DNA of 64,000 nucleotides from an uncultured Pseudomonadota bacterium (GCA_903889445.1 CAISXF010000040.1:1-64000); one strand, 5' to 3'; counted from the stretch's first letter, positions 39,572-50,959 are shown. The notes: a model not told the origin generated them from the sequence alone. Numbers and translations: made by a program.

Positions 39572-40147
39572 ATGGCTATTTCTCTGAATAAAGGCGGCAA
39601 CCTCAGTTTGTCAAAAACCGATCCATCTTTGCAAAATATGCTGATTGGTTTAGGTTGGGATGCGAGACCGACTGACGGTCAAGATTTCGATTTGGATGCT
39701 AGCGCGTTTATGTTGAACAGCGACGGCAAAACGCGCTCTGATGCCGATTTCATTTTCTACAATCAACTGCGCTCAAGCTGCGGTTCTGTTGAACATTTGG
39801 GTGATAATTTAACCGGTAAAGGCGACGGTGATGATGAAGCATTGGTTTTACAATTGAATCAAATTCCAGCCGATGTTGAACGGGTGGTTTTTGCGGTGAC
39901 GATTAACGATGCCGACGAGCGTAAACAGAATTTCGGGCAAGTGTCGAATGCGTTTATTCGCGTGGTGAACAAAGATTCGGGGGAGGAAATTGCACGTTAT
40001 GATTTGAGCGAAGATGCGTCGGTTGAAACGGCAATGATTTTTGGTGAAATTTATCGCCATAGCGGCGAATGGAAGTTTAAAGCTGTTGGGCAAGGTTACG
40101 CGGGCGGATTAGCTCCGTTGGCGCGTGGCTTTGGCATCCATATTTAA
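39572..40147 (+). CDS. terD: TerD family Ca2+-binding stress protein
   Basis: 191 residues, beginning [20 protein letters not shown] as in TerD/TerE. Acidic metal-binding residues are in [21 protein letters not shown] and [12 protein letters not shown]. Tellurium-resistance/stress protein fold. No terABCEF genes are nearby, so this is a stray copy; a terminator follows. Confidence 0.93.
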   Translation: MAISLNKGGNLSLSKTDPSLQNMLIGLGWDARPTDGQDFDLDASAFMLNSDGKTRSDADFIFYNQLRSSCGSVEHLGDNLTGKGDGDDEALVLQLNQIPADVERVVFAVTINDADERKQNFGQVSNAFIRVVNKDSGEEIARYDLSEDASVETAMIFGEIYRHSGEWKFKAVGQGYAGGLAPLARGFGIHI

Positions 40148-40158
40148 ACGGATTTTGA

Positions 40159-40190
40159 GGCGGATTTGGTCATTCAAATCCGCCTTTTTT
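40159..40190 (+). terminator. Terminator after terD
   Basis: GGCGGATTTG, 6-base loop, CAAATCCGCC, then six T. It lies between terD and the next gene. Confidence 0.9.
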
Positions 40191-40204
40191 ACACGGATGG
40201 GAAA

Positions 40205-40810
40205 ATGGCTTACAGTGATTTCACCTTAAAAAAAGTGGTGCAAGAATTTCAGTTGACGTTGTCGGAAGATGAAAATTTATTTGCTGACATTCCTAGCGTG
40301 TCACCGAGTGATTTTTTAATCGAAACACTCAATGAAAACGTGCCGTTAGCGTTGTCGATTAGCACAGAAAAAGCGCGTTCTGAACTGATTATTATCAATC
40401 TGTTTATTGAGCTGCGAAAAAAATATCACCACAAAATCAGTTTGTTTTCGGGGGTGAAATTTGATGTGGATAGTGAAAAAAATCTAAATGGTTTTTGTGA
40501 TTTTATTATTTCATCGTCGCCTGAACAGTTGTTTATTACCGCGCCGATTATTGCTGTCGTGGAAGCAAAAAACGAAAATATCATCAGCGGTTTGGGACAA
40601 TGTATTGCTGAAATGATTGCCGCCCAACAATTTAACGCAGAAGAAAAACAATCGATTTCGACGATTTACGGCATTGTGACGACGGGTAATGCGTGGAAGT
40701 TTTTAAAGTTGCAAACCCGCACCGTGTCGATTGATTCAAAGGAATATCACATCGATAACACCGCAAAAATTTTAGGCATTCTCGCCGCTATGATTGAACA
40801 AAAGGCGTAA
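40205..40810 (+). CDS. Uncharacterised PD-(D/E)XK-like nuclease-fold protein
   Basis: 201 residues from ATG 40205 (MAYSDFTLKK). The earlier in-frame GTG lies inside the terminator and is rejected. It has FSGVKFDVDSEKNLNGFCDFII and IIAVVEAKNENIISGLGQCIAEMIAAQ, which fit a D...ExK active site and the following Gln-rich helix of HsdR-N/PD-(D/E)XK proteins. Such proteins occur next to restriction systems but also alone. The catalytic set is plausible; function unknown. It is followed directly by yaiI. Confidence 0.6.
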   Translation: MAYSDFTLKKVVQEFQLTLSEDENLFADIPSVSPSDFLIETLNENVPLALSISTEKARSELIIINLFIELRKKYHHKISLFSGVKFDVDSEKNLNGFCDFIISSSPEQLFITAPIIAVVEAKNENIISGLGQCIAEMIAAQQFNAEEKQSISTIYGIVTTGNAWKFLKLQTRTVSIDSKEYHIDNTAKILGILAAMIEQKA

Positions 40811-41257
40811 ATGATGCAAATATGGGTCGATGCGGACGGGTGTCCGAAAGCGATTAAAGATATTTTGTTTCGTGTGGCAAATCGAACCGAAATTCTAACG
40901 ACGTTGGTGGCGAATCAAACACTGGCAATGCCGCCGTCACGGTTTATCAAAATGTTGCGAGTGCAATCGGGCTACGACGTGGCGGACAATGAAATCGTGA
41001 AACGATTAAGTCGCGGGGATTTGGTGATTACCGGCGATATTCCGTTGGCGAATGACGTGATTGAAAAAGGTGGTCACGCCATCAATCCACGCGGCGAACT
41101 TTACACTCTGGAAAATATCAAAGAGCGTTTAAATATGCGTGATTTTATGGACAATTTACGCAGCAGCGGGATTCACACGGGCGGTTATGCACCACAAAAT
41201 TCACAAGATGTTCAAGCGTTCGCCAATCAATTAGACAATTTTTTAGCGCATCGTTAA
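40811..41257 (+). CDS. yaiI: UPF0178/DUF188 (YaiI) family protein
   Basis: 148 residues, beginning [19 protein letters not shown], the UPF0178 signature (WVDADACP). NYN/PIN-like nuclease fold with acidic DADGCP and [14 protein letters not shown]. Probably a metal-dependent nuclease, function unproven. Abuts the preceding gene. Confidence 0.93.
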   Translation: MMQIWVDADGCPKAIKDILFRVANRTEILTTLVANQTLAMPPSRFIKMLRVQSGYDVADNEIVKRLSRGDLVITGDIPLANDVIEKGGHAINPRGELYTLENIKERLNMRDFMDNLRSSGIHTGGYAPQNSQDVQAFANQLDNFLAHR

Positions 41258-41315
41258 ATCAAAAACATTCCTCTAATTTTTCAATTCCCCCACTTAAATT
41301 TCAAATTAAAAAAAC

Positions 41316-41807
41316 ATGACGAAAAAATTACTCACGCATTTCAACGCCGCCGGTGACGCGCACATGGTGGATGTGGGCAACAAAAATTTCACCTATCGCG
41401 TGGCAATTACCGAAGGATTCATTCATTTGCAACCAGCGACGCTGGCGTTAATTCTCACTGGAGAACACAAAAAAGGGGATGTCCTCGGCATTGCGCGAAT
41501 TGCGGGCATTATGGCGAGTAAGCACACCGCTGATTTGATTCCGTTGTGTCATCCGTTGCCGCTGACGCACGTTGAAATTATCTTAACACCTGAACTCGAA
41601 AATCAACGCATTCGTTGCCAAACGACGGCAAAAACACATGGTCAAACGGGTGTCGAAATGGAAGCCTTAACTGCGACACAAATCACGCTGTTGACCATTT
41701 ACGATATGTGTAAAGCGGTGGATCGCGGCATGGTGATTGACGGCGTGCGCTTGCTTGAAAAATCGGGCGGAAAATCCGGACATTGGCACGCAGATAACGT
41801 AATTTAA
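41316..41807 (+). CDS. moaC: Cyclic pyranopterin monophosphate synthase
   Basis: Converts the MoaA product to cPMP in molybdenum cofactor synthesis. 163 residues: [17 protein letters not shown] start, [20 protein letters not shown] and [22 protein letters not shown] are the diagnostic MoaC blocks, with catalytic Lys and His present. The related sulfur-transfer gene moeB lies at 53879. Confidence 0.97.
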   Translation: MTKKLLTHFNAAGDAHMVDVGNKNFTYRVAITEGFIHLQPATLALILTGEHKKGDVLGIARIAGIMASKHTADLIPLCHPLPLTHVEIILTPELENQRIRCQTTAKTHGQTGVEMEALTATQITLLTIYDMCKAVDRGMVIDGVRLLEKSGGKSGHWHADNVI

Positions 41808-41829
41808 TTTAAACTAACAGGAAACCAAT

Positions 41830-42870
41830 ATGGCTCTGAAAATTCACGAATTAGCGACCGCCTGTGGCGCGACGATGGAAGGCGATAACCCCGCGCAAAT
41901 CATTACGGCGACAAACGATATTACCGCCGCGCAAATTGGACAAGTGACGCAATTGACGCAGGCGCGTTATCGCCATTATTTGCAAACGTCACAGGCTTCG
42001 GCGTGTTTTGTGGCGACCGATTTTGATGCACGAAACGTCCCAGAATCGTTAGTTTTACTGCGTTGTGCGGATCCAGAAATGGCATTTGTCAATGCTGTGA
42101 AATTGTTGCATCCGCCTATCAATTATCCCGCGACGATTTCGCCGCAAGCGGTGATTTCAGAAAGTGTGATATTGCCTGAAAGCTGTCATGTTGGCGCATT
42201 TGTAGTGATAAATGAGGGCGTGGAAATTGGCGAAAATAGTGAGATTTTGGCGGGCGTTTATTTGGGGCAGAATGTCAAAATTGGCAAAAATACGCGCATT
42301 TATCCTTACGCGGTGATTTATGACGGCGTGGAAATTGGCGATAACGTGATAATTCATTCGGGGGCGATTATTGGCGCGGATGGTTTTGGTTATAAATTTC
42401 GCAACGGGCAACACGTTAAAGTGCCGCAAATAGGGAATGTGGTGATTGGTGACAACGTAGAAATTGGTGCGAATACTTGCGTTGATCGGGGCGCGTTGGG
42501 CAGTACGGAAATTGGTGAGGGCAGTAAAATCGATAATTTAGTTCAGATTGGACACAATAATAAAATCGGGCAACACGTTATTGTGTGTGGACAAACAGGC
42601 ATTTCGGGGTCGTGTACGATTGAAAATTACGCGATTCTGGCAGGCAGCACGGGCATTGCGGATCATGTCAAAATTGGGCAGGGTGCGGTGGTGATGGCGC
42701 GGGCGGGTGTAGCAAATGACGTGGCACCGAAAACGCAGGTTTTTGGCAGTCCCGCAAAAGAAAAGCGGGTGGTGTATCGTGAACAAGTGGCGTTGAGTCA
42801 ATTGCCGGAATTAGTGAAAACGATTAAGCAATTAGAAGCACGATTAGCACAATTGGAACTAAAAATCTAA
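41830..42870 (+). CDS. lpxD: UDP-3-O-acylglucosamine N-acyltransferase
   Basis: Adds the N-linked acyl chain in lipid A synthesis. 346 residues. N-terminal uridine-binding domain, then a left-handed beta helix with hexapeptide repeats ([46 protein letters not shown]). The active His is in [14 protein letters not shown], and a C-terminal helix follows. A terminator follows. Not in the usual lpxD-fabZ-lpxA cluster here. Confidence 0.95.
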   Translation: MALKIHELATACGATMEGDNPAQIITATNDITAAQIGQVTQLTQARYRHYLQTSQASACFVATDFDARNVPESLVLLRCADPEMAFVNAVKLLHPPINYPATISPQAVISESVILPESCHVGAFVVINEGVEIGENSEILAGVYLGQNVKIGKNTRIYPYAVIYDGVEIGDNVIIHSGAIIGADGFGYKFRNGQHVKVPQIGNVVIGDNVEIGANTCVDRGALGSTEIGEGSKIDNLVQIGHNNKIGQHVIVCGQTGISGSCTIENYAILAGSTGIADHVKIGQGAVVMARAGVANDVAPKTQVFGSPAKEKRVVYREQVALSQLPELVKTIKQLEARLAQLELKI

Positions 42871-42892
42871 AGCTCTATAAACAACTTAGCCC

Positions 42893-42926
42893 GACTTTTG
42901 AGAATGTCAAAAGTCGGGCTAAAGTT
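42893..42926. terminator. Terminator after lpxD
   Basis: Long stem AACTTAGCCCGACTTTTGA / TCAAAAGTCGGGCTAAAGTT with a short GAATG loop. It separates lpxD from the convergent small membrane gene. Confidence 0.75.
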
Positions 42927-42964
42927 AGAACCAGAACACTTTTAATAACTGGAAGAAATCTCTT

Positions 42965-43150
42965 TTAGTTATTGTTGTTCATGTGTTTGTTTTCAATTTT
43001 TTTGAAAACTTCTGCTTGGCTTTGTGCTACTGCACCACTTTGCAAATGTTTCGTTTCATCAGCTTTCAGCATGAAAACTAAAACAATCGTCGCTGCAATT
43101 AAGCCACCAATCCAGAACCAAAAATAATCTTTTTCTTGTGTGTCAGACAT
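42965..43150 (-). CDS. Small membrane protein, 61 residues
   Basis: Start ATG 43150 (MSDTQEKDYFWFWIGG); a 5' extension from 43234 is Arg-rich and lacks a ribosome-binding site. One membrane segment (WFWIGGLIAATIVLVFML), then a polar tail ending in Asn-rich KHMNNNN. No family recognised. Probably an inner-membrane accessory protein. Confidence 0.55.
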   Translation of the reverse strand: MSDTQEKDYFWFWIGGLIAATIVLVFMLKADETKHLQSGAVAQSQAEVFKKIENKHMNNNN

Positions 43151-43367
43151 TGTTAAATCCTCGTAGTTATTATAATAATTTTTTTGTCTCTTTCTTCGAA
43201 GAGGTCGTCCTAAACGACGGCGTATTTTTATCATGAATTTAGGTATGATGTCAAAATCATAAATAAAAATTTACCTAAAAAACGAATAAATCATATCAAA
43301 TGCTTTTATGAATTCTGAAAAAATTCAACTAAAATGCCATTCAACTCAATCTTAACTCGGACATTTT

Positions 43368-43940
43368 ATGCCACAAATTATCCTAGCTTCAGCCTCGCCC
43401 CGCCGCCGAGAATTACTTAATCAAATAAATGTGCGGCATTTTGTTCAAACTGTGGAGATAGACGAAACGCCTTTTTTTAACGAATTACCGACACATTATG
43501 TTCAGCGTTTAGCCGCCGAAAAAGCCGTCACATGTGTCCAAAAATTTAATCCAAAAATCCCCATTCTTGCCGCAGATACCGCCGTCGTTTTAGGCGATAA
43601 AATCATGGGCAAACCGACCAATGAAAATGACGCTATGACCATGTTGCGCTTGCTCTCCGGCAGAACGCATCAAGTATTTACCGCGATTGCGTTAGTCGGA
43701 CGCGAAAATCACACCGCCCTCAGCATCACCGACGTGACCTTTAAAAATTTATCCGAAACAGAACTCCGCGCGTATTGGCGCAGCGGTGAACCGCTCGACA
43801 AAGCCGGAAGTTACGCCATTCAAGGGCAGGGCAGTTTATTTATTGAAAATATTAACGGCAGTTTTTCTGGCGTGATGGGTTTGCCGCTGTTTGAAACCGC
43901 ACAATTATTAGCCCGTGAAGGCATCGAGTTACTCGCATGA
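43368..43940 (+). CDS. maf: Maf/YhdE nucleotide pyrophosphatase
   Basis: 190 residues. The Maf signature ILASASPRRRELL (5-17), DTAVVLGDKIMGKP and SYAIQGQGSLFIENINGSF are present. It hydrolyses non-canonical or dTTP/UTP-like nucleotides and is linked to septum arrest. The next gene, rng, overlaps its stop (ATGA). Confidence 0.95.
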   Translation: MPQIILASASPRRRELLNQINVRHFVQTVEIDETPFFNELPTHYVQRLAAEKAVTCVQKFNPKIPILAADTAVVLGDKIMGKPTNENDAMTMLRLLSGRTHQVFTAIALVGRENHTALSITDVTFKNLSETELRAYWRSGEPLDKAGSYAIQGQGSLFIENINGSFSGVMGLPLFETAQLLAREGIELLA

Positions 43941-45391
43941 GCGAAGAAATTTTAATTAACGTCACGCCACCCGAAACCCGTGTCGCCGTGATTGAAAATG
44001 GCGTGTTACAAGAACTCATTATTGAGCGAAGTTGCAAAATCGGTTTAATCGGCAACATTTACAAAGGCGAAGTATGCCGCGTGTTACCTGGAATGCAGGC
44101 GGCATTTGTGGATATTGGTTTATCACGTTCCGCCTTTTTACATTTGTCGGATTTGTGTTCTAACGAACTGGAAAAAAAAGGCTCGGCGAACATCGAGCAT
44201 TATTTGCGCGAAGGGCAACGCATTATCGTCCAAGTGTTTAAAGACCCGCTCGGCAGCAAAGGCGCACGTTTAACCACCGATATTTCAATTCCATCACGCT
44301 TTCAAGTTTATATGCCATATTCGACTAACACTGGCGTTTCGCAGCGTATCGAATGTGCTGAAGAACGCGCCCGTTTAAAAGTTTGTTTGGAGCAATTTAA
44401 AAACGAAAACCAATGTGGCGGATTCATTGCTCGCACAGCGGCGGAAGGCGTTGAGGAATCTGTGTTGCGGGCGGATATGGAATTTTTGTTGAAACTCTGG
44501 GAATCCATCAATGCGAAAATTGCGACTGCCGCGCCCAAACAATTCATTCATAAAGATTTGCCGTTGAGTGTTCGCACGTTGCGTGATTTGTACCGCGAAG
44601 GCATTGAACGCATTCGCGTAGATTCCAAAGAAACGTATGTTCGACTAGTCGAATTTGCTGAAGTTTTCGCACCAGAAATTATTCCCGTGATTGAACATTA
44701 CAACGGCGAATGCCCCGTTTTTGATATTTATAGCGTTGAAGATGAACTCGAAAAAGCCCTGGCGCGAAAAGTAAATCTCAAATCTGGCGGACATTTGGTG
44801 TTTGATCAAACCGAATCGATGACCACCGTTGACGTAAATACGGGCGGTTATGTGGGCGGACGAAATTTAGAAGAAACGATTTTTAAAACCAATTTGGAAG
44901 CCGCTCAAGCCATTGCGCGACAACTGCGTTTGCGAAATTTAGGCGGCATTATCATCGTCGATTTCATCGATATGAAAGGCGCAGAACACAGGCAGCAAGT
45001 GTTACAAGCGTTTGAACGGCATTTAGAAAAAGACCGCTCAAAAACCAAAATTTCGGAAGTATCGATTTTAGGTTTAATCGAAATGACCCGCAAACGCACG
45101 CGCGAAAGTTTGGAGCATATTTTATGCGAACCTTGTTGCGCGTGCGGCGGACGTGGCGTAATGAAAACAGCGGAATCGATTTGTTTGGAAATTTTTCGGG
45201 AAATTATCCGCGAAGTTCGACAATATAAAGTTCAACAAATGTTAGTGTTAGCATCGAACGAAGTCGTGGAAATGTTGCTCGATGAAAAAGCCGATATGTT
45301 GTCGGATTTAGAAACTTTTTTGAATGTGCAAATTAAATTCCGTTCCGAATCCGGCTATAATCAGGAGCAATACGACGTTGTTTTGTTGTAA
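43937..45391 (+). CDS. rng: Ribonuclease G
   Basis: Endoribonuclease for 16S rRNA 5' maturation and mRNA decay. 484 residues. S1 domain near 40-120 (FVDIGLSRSAFLHLSDL), catalytic Asp motifs TVDVNTGGYVG and IIIVDFIDM, GLIEMTRKRTRESL, and a Zn-link-type CEPCCACGGRG. Lacks the RNase E C-terminal scaffold, so RNase G is preferred. Coupled to maf as in many gammaproteobacteria. Confidence 0.95.
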   Translation: MSEEILINVTPPETRVAVIENGVLQELIIERSCKIGLIGNIYKGEVCRVLPGMQAAFVDIGLSRSAFLHLSDLCSNELEKKGSANIEHYLREGQRIIVQVFKDPLGSKGARLTTDISIPSRFQVYMPYSTNTGVSQRIECAEERARLKVCLEQFKNENQCGGFIARTAAEGVEESVLRADMEFLLKLWESINAKIATAAPKQFIHKDLPLSVRTLRDLYREGIERIRVDSKETYVRLVEFAEVFAPEIIPVIEHYNGECPVFDIYSVEDELEKALARKVNLKSGGHLVFDQTESMTTVDVNTGGYVGGRNLEETIFKTNLEAAQAIARQLRLRNLGGIIIVDFIDMKGAEHRQQVLQAFERHLEKDRSKTKISEVSILGLIEMTRKRTRESLEHILCEPCCACGGRGVMKTAESICLEIFREIIREVRQYKVQQMLVLASNEVVEMLLDEKADMLSDLETFLNVQIKFRSESGYNQEQYDVVLL

Positions 45392-45395
45392 TTTT

Positions 45396-47675
45396 TTATT
45401 TTTTAAACGCTTTCGCTAACGCATTCGCCATTAAATTATTTTGTAACGGCGGCAGCAGTTTCACTTTGGGCGTGGGTTCGATTTTGCGCGATTCACGTTT
45501 CATTTCATTTGGTTCAATTGTACTTTTCATGGTGAGCGCAATGCGTTTGCGTGGCGCGTCAATTTCCGTCACGGTGACGGTGACGACATCACCCGTTTTG
45601 ACCACGTCGCGTGGATCTTTGATAAACGTATCAGCGAGTTGCGAAATATGAACCAGTCCATCTTGATGCACGCCAATATCGACAAACGCGCCAAAATTCG
45701 CCACATTCGTGACCACACCTTGCAAACGCATTCCAACTTCCAAATCCGTCATTTTTTCGACACCCGCTTTAAATTCCACATTTTTAAATTCGGGTCGTGG
45801 GTCGCGTCCTGGTTTTTCGAGTTCTTGCAAAATATCTGTCACGGTAGGCAAACCAAAATGTTCGTCGGTGAAATTCGCCGCATTTAACCCGCGTAAAAAT
45901 GCGGGTTGTCCGATTAAATCACGGATATTTTTGCCCGTGTTTTTGATGATATTTTCAACCACGGGATACGCTTCAGGATGAACCGCCGACGCATCGAGCG
46001 GATTATTACCGTTCAAAATCCGTAAAAAACCCGCTGCTTGTTCATACGCTTTTTCGCCCAAACGTGGCACTTTTTTCAACTGTTTACGATTTTTAAACGC
46101 GCCATTTTCATTCCGAAACGCGACGATATTTTCACTCACGCTCGCCGATAAACCCGACACTTGTTTGAGCAACGAAACCGATGCCGTATTCACATCCACG
46201 CCGACTTTATTCACGCAATCTTCCACAACATTATTGAGCATTCGCGCCAGTTGCGTTTGATTTACGTCGTGTTGATATTGCCCCACGCCGATGGATTTGG
46301 GATCGATTTTCACCAATTCCGCCAACGGATCTTGCAAACGTCGCGCAATCGACACCGCGCCGCGCAAGGTTACGTCTAAATCGGGAAATTCTTTTGCCGC
46401 TAATTCCGAAGCCGAATAAACCGACGCACCGGCTTCAGAAACGGTAATTTTGTTGAATTTCAACTCGCTGTGACGTTTCAAAATATCAGCGACCAAAGCA
46501 TCGGTTTCGCGCGACGCGGTGCCGTTGCCAATGCTGACCAGTTCCACATTATGCAGCGCAATCAACGTCGCTAATTTGGCAATCGAACCGTCCCAATCGT
46601 TGCGCGGTTGATGCGGATAAATCACGTCGGTGGCAACCACTTTGCCAGTTTTATCGACAATCGCCACTTTCACGCCCGTCCGAATGCCAGGATCCAAACC
46701 CATCGTCGTTTTCGCGCCAGCTGGTGCCGCTAATAATAAATCACGCAAATTATGGGCAAAAACCCGAATCGCTTCCGCGTCTGCCGCTTCACGAAGTTGA
46801 CTTTTTAAATCCAAATCCAAGCGCGTAAACAATTTCGTTTTCCAACCCAAACGCGCGGTTTCTGCCAGCCACGCATTCGCGGGTTGCGACATATCGCCCA
46901 CGTTTAATTGTCGTGCCACTTTCTGAGCGCACAATTCATGACCCAATTTTTCGTCTGCCGCAGGTTGTAATGTCACCACTAAACAATCTTCATTTCGTCC
47001 GCGCAACATCGCTAAAATGCGGTGCGACGGCATTTTTTGCAGCGGTTCACGGTAATCAAAATAATCTTTGAATTTCTCGGCTTGCGCTTCTTTGCCCGCG
47101 ACAACGTGAACGTGCATTACGCCTTGTTGCCAAACGTGTTCGCGTAAATCTGCCAGCAATGGCGCGTTTTCAGATAATTCTTCCATCACAATTTGCCGTG
47201 CGCCTTCCAATGCGGCGGCAACATCAACCACGCCTTTTTCAGCGTTCACATAGTTGGCGGCAAATGCTTCGGGCGCGACGTTTCGATTAGCCAAAATATC
47301 GTGCGTCAACGGCTCTAAACCCGCTTCACGGGCGATTTGCGCTTTCGTGCGGCGTTTCTGTTTAAACGGTAAATATAAATCTTCGAGCAACGTTTTCGTT
47401 TCGGCGGCGTTAATCGCAGTTTCTAATTCGGGCGTGAGTTTTTCTTGCGACGCGATACTTTCCAAAATCGTGGCGCGACGGGCGTTCAGTTCGCGCAAAT
47501 AGCCCAAACGTTCTTCCAGCAACCGCAATTGCGTGTCGTCCAAACCGCCAGTGATTTCTTTTCGATAACGGGAAATAAACGGCACCGTCGCGCCTTCGTC
47601 TAAAAGTGCGACGGCGGCGTTAATTTGATTGACGTGAACGGCTAATTCTTGGGCAAGTGTTTGATTGATGGTCAT
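45396..47675 (-). CDS. tex: Transcription accessory protein Tex
   Basis: RNA-binding nuclease-like/HhH/S1 protein that affects transcription and stress responses. 759 residues. [17 protein letters not shown] near the start, then the YqgF-like domain with [19 protein letters not shown], HhH segments ([15 protein letters not shown]) and a C-terminal S1 domain ([33 protein letters not shown]; here given as adjacent blocks 640-720). The stop abuts rng convergently. Confidence 0.93.
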   Translation of the reverse strand: MTINQTLAQELAVHVNQINAAVALLDEGATVPFISRYRKEITGGLDDTQLRLLEERLGYLRELNARRATILESIASQEKLTPELETAINAAETKTLLEDLYLPFKQKRRTKAQIAREAGLEPLTHDILANRNVAPEAFAANYVNAEKGVVDVAAALEGARQIVMEELSENAPLLADLREHVWQQGVMHVHVVAGKEAQAEKFKDYFDYREPLQKMPSHRILAMLRGRNEDCLVVTLQPAADEKLGHELCAQKVARQLNVGDMSQPANAWLAETARLGWKTKLFTRLDLDLKSQLREAADAEAIRVFAHNLRDLLLAAPAGAKTTMGLDPGIRTGVKVAIVDKTGKVVATDVIYPHQPRNDWDGSIAKLATLIALHNVELVSIGNGTASRETDALVADILKRHSELKFNKITVSEAGASVYSASELAAKEFPDLDVTLRGAVSIARRLQDPLAELVKIDPKSIGVGQYQHDVNQTQLARMLNNVVEDCVNKVGVDVNTASVSLLKQVSGLSASVSENIVAFRNENGAFKNRKQLKKVPRLGEKAYEQAAGFLRILNGNNPLDASAVHPEAYPVVENIIKNTGKNIRDLIGQPAFLRGLNAANFTDEHFGLPTVTDILQELEKPGRDPRPEFKNVEFKAGVEKMTDLEVGMRLQGVVTNVANFGAFVDIGVHQDGLVHISQLADTFIKDPRDVVKTGDVVTVTVTEIDAPRKRIALTMKSTIEPNEMKRESRKIEPTPKVKLLPPLQNNLMANALAKAFKK

Positions 47676-47691
47676 GATTGGATGATTTGGA

Positions 47692-48483
47692 TTATTCGGC
47701 GTTTAACAAAATGACTTCGAGTTCTTCGGTGATTTCTTCTTGGCGATAAATTTGGGATTTGTGATGTAGTTTTTGGGTTTGTGCGTCGAGATGTTGCACC
47801 GCGCCTTCCAAATGCTGGAGTCGGCGACGATTTTCAGCCAGCGACGAAAGATAAATAATTTCGTGCAATATTGGCAGCAATACCTGTTCCAGCATTTTTA
47901 CGAAAAAAAGTTCGGGCGACACATTCAACAGCGGTGCTTCTTCTTCGGTTTTGGGCGGTCGCGGCAGTGGCAAAATTTGTCGGTGTTGAATTTGATTGCT
48001 GTGCAGGTCGTGATAAACCGCCATCAAAGTGCAATCAGCGTCTAAATTGTTAAGGCATTGCATCAGTTGTTCGAGCAATAGCGGCACGTCTTCCACGACA
48101 TTCATGCCGTTCAAGCGTGCAATTAGCCGATAATCGTACGCTTCAGCTCGCGCAATTAACCGATTGCCGACCGCAATAATGCCGGCATACGGTTTATTTT
48201 TCAGGCTGTCCAGCAACTTTTCATTAAAATCACCACAAAATCCGCGTTCTGAACCTAGCACCAGATAAACGATTTGACCGTTATCGTCGCTGACAAAATG
48301 CGGATACGCCGCCAGAAAACGCGCCGAATTTCTTTCAACGTGTGCGACTATTTGCGATTGCAACAGCTGTAACTGCGTGAGTTTATGCACCGCCATCAAC
48401 GCGAGATTTTTCATGGCATTGAGAATACCGCGAATATCTTCGAGTTGGTGAATGTGTTGGTATAAATCGCGGCTTCGGCTCAT
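47692..48483 (-). CDS. atpG: N-type ATPase gamma subunit
   Basis: Central stalk subunit of the alternative F1Fo-ATPase. 263 residues; N-terminal helix [20 protein letters not shown], and a C-terminal helix with [20 protein letters not shown] followed by the [11 protein letters not shown] end, as in the F-type gamma subunit. Last gene of the atpDCQBEFAG operon; starts 1 base after atpA. Confidence 0.9.
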   Translation of the reverse strand: MSRSRDLYQHIHQLEDIRGILNAMKNLALMAVHKLTQLQLLQSQIVAHVERNSARFLAAYPHFVSDDNGQIVYLVLGSERGFCGDFNEKLLDSLKNKPYAGIIAVGNRLIARAEAYDYRLIARLNGMNVVEDVPLLLEQLMQCLNNLDADCTLMAVYHDLHSNQIQHRQILPLPRPPKTEEEAPLLNVSPELFFVKMLEQVLLPILHEIIYLSSLAENRRRLQHLEGAVQHLDAQTQKLHHKSQIYRQEEITEELEVILLNAE

Positions 48484-48484
48484 T

Positions 48485-49951
48485 TTAGGCTAACCAATTG
48501 GCGACAGCGTGTTGCCATTGTTCATGGGAACTGTCGAGCGTTAAATCGGTATTTTTCACGCCTTGCGCGAGGCGTTCTAAAGCCTGCTCAAGGTCAGAAA
48601 ATTCTAACGCATTGAGGCAATCACTGTTGAAAGCCACCAGCCACGCCAGTTGACACAAACTCGATAACGGCGTGAACCGATCTTGTTTCAGCAATTCACG
48701 CAATAATCGCCCACGTTGAATACGTTGTTCCATCGACGCTTCCAAACGTTGACCAAAACGGGTGAACATTTCGAGTTCTAAAAACTGCAAATAATCCAGT
48801 TTCATTTGTCCAGCTTGATTGCGAATCGCAGGATGTTGCGCTTTGCCGCCAATGCGTGACACCGATTTTGCAATATCAATCGCCGGACGAAAACCCGACG
48901 TAAATAAATTACTGTCCAAATAAATTTGCCCGTCGGTAATCGAAATTAAATTCGTCGGAATGTACGCGGCAATTTCGCCTTGTTGCGTTTCGACAATCGG
49001 CAATGCCGTCATCGTGCCGCCGCCGTGTTCGGGATTGTAACGAGTGGAACGCTCTAACAAACGCGAATGAATAAAGAAAATATCACCCGGATACGCTTCT
49101 CGACCCGGCGGACGACGCAATAATAACGACAATTCCCGATACGTTCGGGCGTGCGTGGACAAATCATCGTAAACAATCAGCGTGTCGCGTCCTTTTGCCA
49201 TCCAATACTCTGCCAAAGCACAGCCAGAAAACGGGGCGATATATTGCAAACCAGGTAACGCATTGGCTTCGGCAACAACACACACGGTGTACGCCAATGC
49301 GCCATGTTGTTTGAGCGTTTCAATTGTGCTGACGACGGTCGAACGTTTTTGCCCAATCAACACCACGATGCAAATGACATTTTTATCTTTTTGATTGATA
49401 ACGGTATCGAGCGCAATCGAACTACGCCCCAGTCCTTCATCACCAATAATCAGCTGGCGTTGTCCTTTGCCAATTGGAATCAGCGCGTCGATAATTTTAA
49501 TGCCGGTGTAAAGCGGTTCATTAACGAAATCGCGAGCGGTAATCACGGGGGAATTTTTTTCCAATTTTTCGCGGGTCGAAGCCTCCGGTGGCGCGTCGCC
49601 GTCTAACGGCAAACCGAGTGGATCAATGATGCGCCCTAAAAATGCCTCGCCCACTGGTATGCTCAACGGATGACGGGCAGGGCGCACGGTAGTTCCGGCG
49701 GTGAGCGAAGGTGTTTCATAAAGTAAAATTACGCCAATGCGGTCGCAACTTAAATCAAACACCATGCCGCGACTGCCTTCCGCAAAAATCAAAATGTCTT
49801 CAATCGCTGCCGACGGTAAACCGTTAATCCACGCAATACCGTCGCCCACCGAAACCGTCGTGCCTTGTTCTTCCACGCCCAACGCCGGTTTGTAGCGATT
49901 TAACCAATCGGTTTGTAACTCCAATAAATCAAATGAATTATTCAAAATCAT
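48485..49951 (-). CDS. atpA: N-type ATPase alpha subunit
   Basis: Non-catalytic nucleotide subunit of the alternative F1 head. Start ATG 49951 ([16 protein letters not shown]), overlapping atpF by 14 bases; an upstream extension is non-conserved. 488 residues. The P-loop is unusual: [15 protein letters not shown] replaces the family GDRQTGKT. The Lys is Arg, so nucleotide binding at this site may be altered. Other core motifs are normal ([35 protein letters not shown]). Confidence 0.93.
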   Translation of the reverse strand: MILNNSFDLLELQTDWLNRYKPALGVEEQGTTVSVGDGIAWINGLPSAAIEDILIFAEGSRGMVFDLSCDRIGVILLYETPSLTAGTTVRPARHPLSIPVGEAFLGRIIDPLGLPLDGDAPPEASTREKLEKNSPVITARDFVNEPLYTGIKIIDALIPIGKGQRQLIIGDEGLGRSSIALDTVINQKDKNVICIVVLIGQKRSTVVSTIETLKQHGALAYTVCVVAEANALPGLQYIAPFSGCALAEYWMAKGRDTLIVYDDLSTHARTYRELSLLLRRPPGREAYPGDIFFIHSRLLERSTRYNPEHGGGTMTALPIVETQQGEIAAYIPTNLISITDGQIYLDSNLFTSGFRPAIDIAKSVSRIGGKAQHPAIRNQAGQMKLDYLQFLELEMFTRFGQRLEASMEQRIQRGRLLRELLKQDRFTPLSSLCQLAWLVAFNSDCLNALEFSDLEQALERLAQGVKNTDLTLDSSHEQWQHAVANWLA

Positions 49952-50687
49952 GCGCCAACTCCGCAAAACCGCTGAGTTCGTGTTGTAAATTAGCTTGCAA
50001 CACCCACGAACCCAGCTCAATTCGTAAACCCGCCAGCAGCATTGCCTCTTCGGCATAATGAAACGTGAGCGGCAGCACTATCAACGTCGAAAAACAGTCC
50101 GCCAATTGTTGTCGATAAATCGCATCCAGCGGAAACGCGCTGCTGATATTGACGACGGGCGGATTTTGAAGACGTTGAAAACTCGCATTCAAGGTGTCGG
50201 GTAAGGTTTTCAATTGCTCCACCAAAAATTGCACCAATTTCGTTTCCAATTCAGCACTCGCGGTGTGTTGCACCAGAATATGAGCAAATCGAGCCGCATT
50301 TTTCAACGCGAGTTGTTGCGCGTGTTGTTCAAATTCATGTTGTTGACGGCTGAGATTCGCTTGGTTTCGTTGGCGTTCCTGCTCTAACTCTTTTTGCAGC
50401 AGGTCGAATTGCGCCCGACGTTCTGTGTCAAGGTCTTGATGCAATGCTACCAGCGCAATTTGTTTTTCTTGTTCCCACAATTTTTGCCGATTTTCATACA
50501 ATTCACGCTGCGTTTCAGCTTCTTGTTGCACGCTTTGCGCTTTCGCCAAGGTGTCTTCAATATGCAGTTTGCGTTGGGCAATGGTGGCGAGCAAGGGTTT
50601 ATAAAATAATCGCTGCAAAATCCAAACTAAAACCAGGAAATTGAGCATTTCCAAAATAAACGTCGAAAAATCAAATTCCATAGACAT
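49938..50687 (-). CDS. atpF: N-type ATPase b/delta-like stalk subunit
   Basis: 249 residues. N-terminal membrane anchor ([19 protein letters not shown]), a long coiled coil (about 35-150, Gln/Glu-rich), and a C-terminal delta-like domain ([17 protein letters not shown]). No separate delta gene is in the operon, consistent with N-ATPases where b is extended. Overlaps atpA start; follows atpE after 2 bases. Confidence 0.87.
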   Translation of the reverse strand: MSMEFDFSTFILEMLNFLVLVWILQRLFYKPLLATIAQRKLHIEDTLAKAQSVQQEAETQRELYENRQKLWEQEKQIALVALHQDLDTERRAQFDLLQKELEQERQRNQANLSRQQHEFEQHAQQLALKNAARFAHILVQHTASAELETKLVQFLVEQLKTLPDTLNASFQRLQNPPVVNISSAFPLDAIYRQQLADCFSTLIVLPLTFHYAEEAMLLAGLRIELGSWVLQANLQHELSGFAELAHDFE

Positions 50688-50689
50688 AG

Positions 50690-50956
50690 TTATTTCACAA
50701 TGTATTCAAGCAACGGATTTTTGAACAGCACAATTAACACAATTACCAAACAATAAATGGCGAGCGATTCAATCATCGCCAAACCAATAAACAATGTTCG
50801 CATGATGGATTGTTCGGATTCGGGCTGTCTCGATAAGGCTTCTAATGCGCTGCTAATGGCTTTGCCCATTGCTAACGCAGGCAGCATGGTTCCTAAGGCA
50901 ATCGCAATCAGCGAGACAATACTTGAACCGAAAACAATTAGGGAAATATCATTCAT
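50690..50956 (-). CDS. atpE: N-type ATPase c subunit (rotor ring)
   Basis: 88 residues, two helices. The outer-helix ion site ESLAIY (IESLAIYCLV) carries the carboxylate plus Ser and Tyr typical of Na+-type c rings. The loop LSRQPE is normal. In helix 1 the position equivalent to the Gln/Glu ligand (PALGEGR in other N-ATPases) is Met (PALAMGK). Ion specificity is therefore uncertain. Confidence 0.9.
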   Translation of the reverse strand: MNDISLIVFGSSIVSLIAIALGTMLPALAMGKAISSALEALSRQPESEQSIMRTLFIGLAMIESLAIYCLVIVLIVLFKNPLLEYIVK

Positions 50957-50959
50957 AAA

